A stretch of DNA of 14,431 nucleotides from Nitrospiraceae bacterium (GTDB lineage: Bacteria; Nitrospirota; Thermodesulfovibrionia; Thermodesulfovibrionales; UBA9159), in assembly GCA_003453735.1 (NCBI GenBank), contig DMNE01000406.1, forward strand, positions 602 through 15,032, in the 5' to 3' direction. Shown piece by piece: positions 13,708 through 14,431 of this stretch; position 1 is the first letter of the stretch; the number at the start of each line of letters is the position of its first letter. The notes under the pieces were generated by a model that saw only the letters and a list, made by a program, of their open reading frames with translations, made no database searches and was not told where the DNA came from. Both the position numbers and the translations under genes were made by a program.

Positions 13708-14431
13708 TCAGCGCTGCCACAGGATTTGTGAAGCTTCGAGAGGAACCGAAACTCCTGGATAGTGTGGTATCACCCGGGCTGTATAGTCGGTGGCCGGACG
13801 GGTTGCCGGGACACTGGAACCATAGATGTAGCCGTTCTCCGCCCCCACGAGTTGCTGACCGCGGGTCATCTCTTGTCGTACAGGGTCGCCGCCGCTCACT
13901 GCTTCGGCATAAAGTTCTACACGCACTGCGTTAGGGTCGAGACCGTTGAGATAAACCTGAACCTCAAAGAGGTGCTTTTCACTGTCACTCGCAACCTTCA
14001 CCTCCCCGAAACGCAGATGCGACCATTTCCCCTCCAGGGCGCGCTGCCAATTCACCGTCCGCACGCTCTTTGCCCCCTTATCTGAAGCGTGCTCGCTGTA
14101 TGCAGTCGCAGCAGGAATGTAGTACCGCTCGGTGTATTCCCGCACGGCGCGATTAGCGGAAAAGCGCGGCGTCAGTCGCGCCATGCTCTCACGGATTCGC
14201 GCGACCCAAGCAACGGGAATGCCGTTTTGGTCACGGTTATAAAACTCAGGGATCACCTCCCTTTCGAGCAGCCCATAGAGCGCCTCGGCTTCAACAGCAT
14301 CCCAGGCCGGATCATCACCGTGTTCCTTCCCATCGCCTAACGCCCATCCCACTTCAGGGGTATAGGCTTCCGCCCACCAGCCGTCCAACTCCGAAAGATT
14401 AATGCCTCCGTTGACGAGCACTTTCATGCCG
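13708..14431 (-). CDS. glgP: Alpha-glucan (glycogen) phosphorylase, C-terminal part, start outside window
   Basis: The frame stays open to the right edge (14431) and ends at TGA 13708-13710, giving about 241 residues. It opens with GMKVLVNGGINLSELDGWW, the end of the GTSGMK-type phosphate and pyridoxal-phosphate site of bacterial alpha-glucan phosphorylases. The next part, AYTPEVGWALGDGKEHGDDP, is also typical of that subfamily, whose members are around 850 residues. A helical part (VIPEFYNRD...MARLTPRFSANRAVREYTE) follows, then a C-terminal beta-rich extension (EVQVYLNGLDPNAVRVELYA, later YTARVIPHYPGVSVPLE). The enzyme releases glucose-1-phosphate from glycogen or maltodextrin. The internal ATG at 14427 is not the start. 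Partners are not visible. Confidence 0.9.
   Translation of the reverse strand, partial: GMKVLVNGGINLSELDGWWAEAYTPEVGWALGDGKEHGDDPAWDAVEAEALYGLLEREVIPEFYNRDQNGIPVAWVARIRESMARLTPRFSANRAVREYTERYYIPAATAYSEHASDKGAKSVRTVNWQRALEGKWSHLRFGEVKVASDSEKHLFEVQVYLNGLDPNAVRVELYAEAVSGGDPVRQEMTRGQQLVGAENGYIYGSSVPATRPATDYTARVIPHYPGVSVPLEASQILWQR

Noticed and set aside
1..14431. CRISPR array, tRNA, rRNA or transposon
   Set aside because: No regularly spaced repeats, cloverleaf sequence, rRNA segment or transposase frame was seen in the gaps.

Overview
The window looks like chromosomal DNA of a Gram-negative bacterium, probably an environmental lineage such as Nitrospirota or Desulfobacterota. That placement is inferred from the gene mix and no marker gene proves it. 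The mix is a B12-dependent ribonucleotide reductase, DsrE-type sulfur-relay proteins, a bacterial non-homologous end-joining (NHEJ) set, a lipoprotein gene, NudC and a bacterial alpha-glucan phosphorylase. Coding density is moderate and the gaps hold several unexplained palindromes. I see no rRNA, tRNA, CRISPR array or transposase.

Layout. Positions 10-508 (minus) hold a DsrE-like protein and a 56-aa partner. Divergent from them, 684-2426 (plus) is an adenosylcobalamin-dependent ribonucleotide reductase (NrdJ). It lacks the usual C-terminal cysteine tail and sits under a promoter placed for leaderless transcription. At 2556-4061 (plus) is an ABC1/AarF/UbiB-type atypical kinase with its own strong promoter and a TTG start. 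At 4322-5255 (minus) are two exported proteins, one Tyr/Pro/Gly-rich and one glycine-zipper lipoprotein, forming a two-gene operon.

Positions 5444-9508 (minus) are the main functional block, transcribed as ligD - small ORF - ku - TPR gene with gaps of only 6 to 35 bases. LigD has the order polymerase - 3'-phosphoesterase - ligase with all catalytic residues visible. Ku would bind and bridge broken ends, and LigD would trim, fill and seal them. The TPR protein at the end of the operon carries QLNLF, close to the beta-clamp-binding consensus, behind a basic N-terminal tail. It is a candidate accessory factor linking end joining to the replication clamp, and is the most interesting hypothesis in the window.

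Positions 9767-10921 (minus) are a GT87-type membrane glycosyltransferase with a GTG start. Positions 11120-11929 (minus) are the NADH/NAD-RNA pyrophosphatase NudC. The 382-base gap upstream of nudC holds an attC-like element. Positions 12312-13289 (plus) hold a small two-helix membrane protein and a DUF4126 membrane protein whose reading frame is broken by an apparent one-base deletion. The gap 13290-13707 holds two palindromes and a possible 50-aa gene. The right edge (13708-14431, minus) is the C-terminal part of an alpha-glucan phosphorylase whose start lies outside the window.
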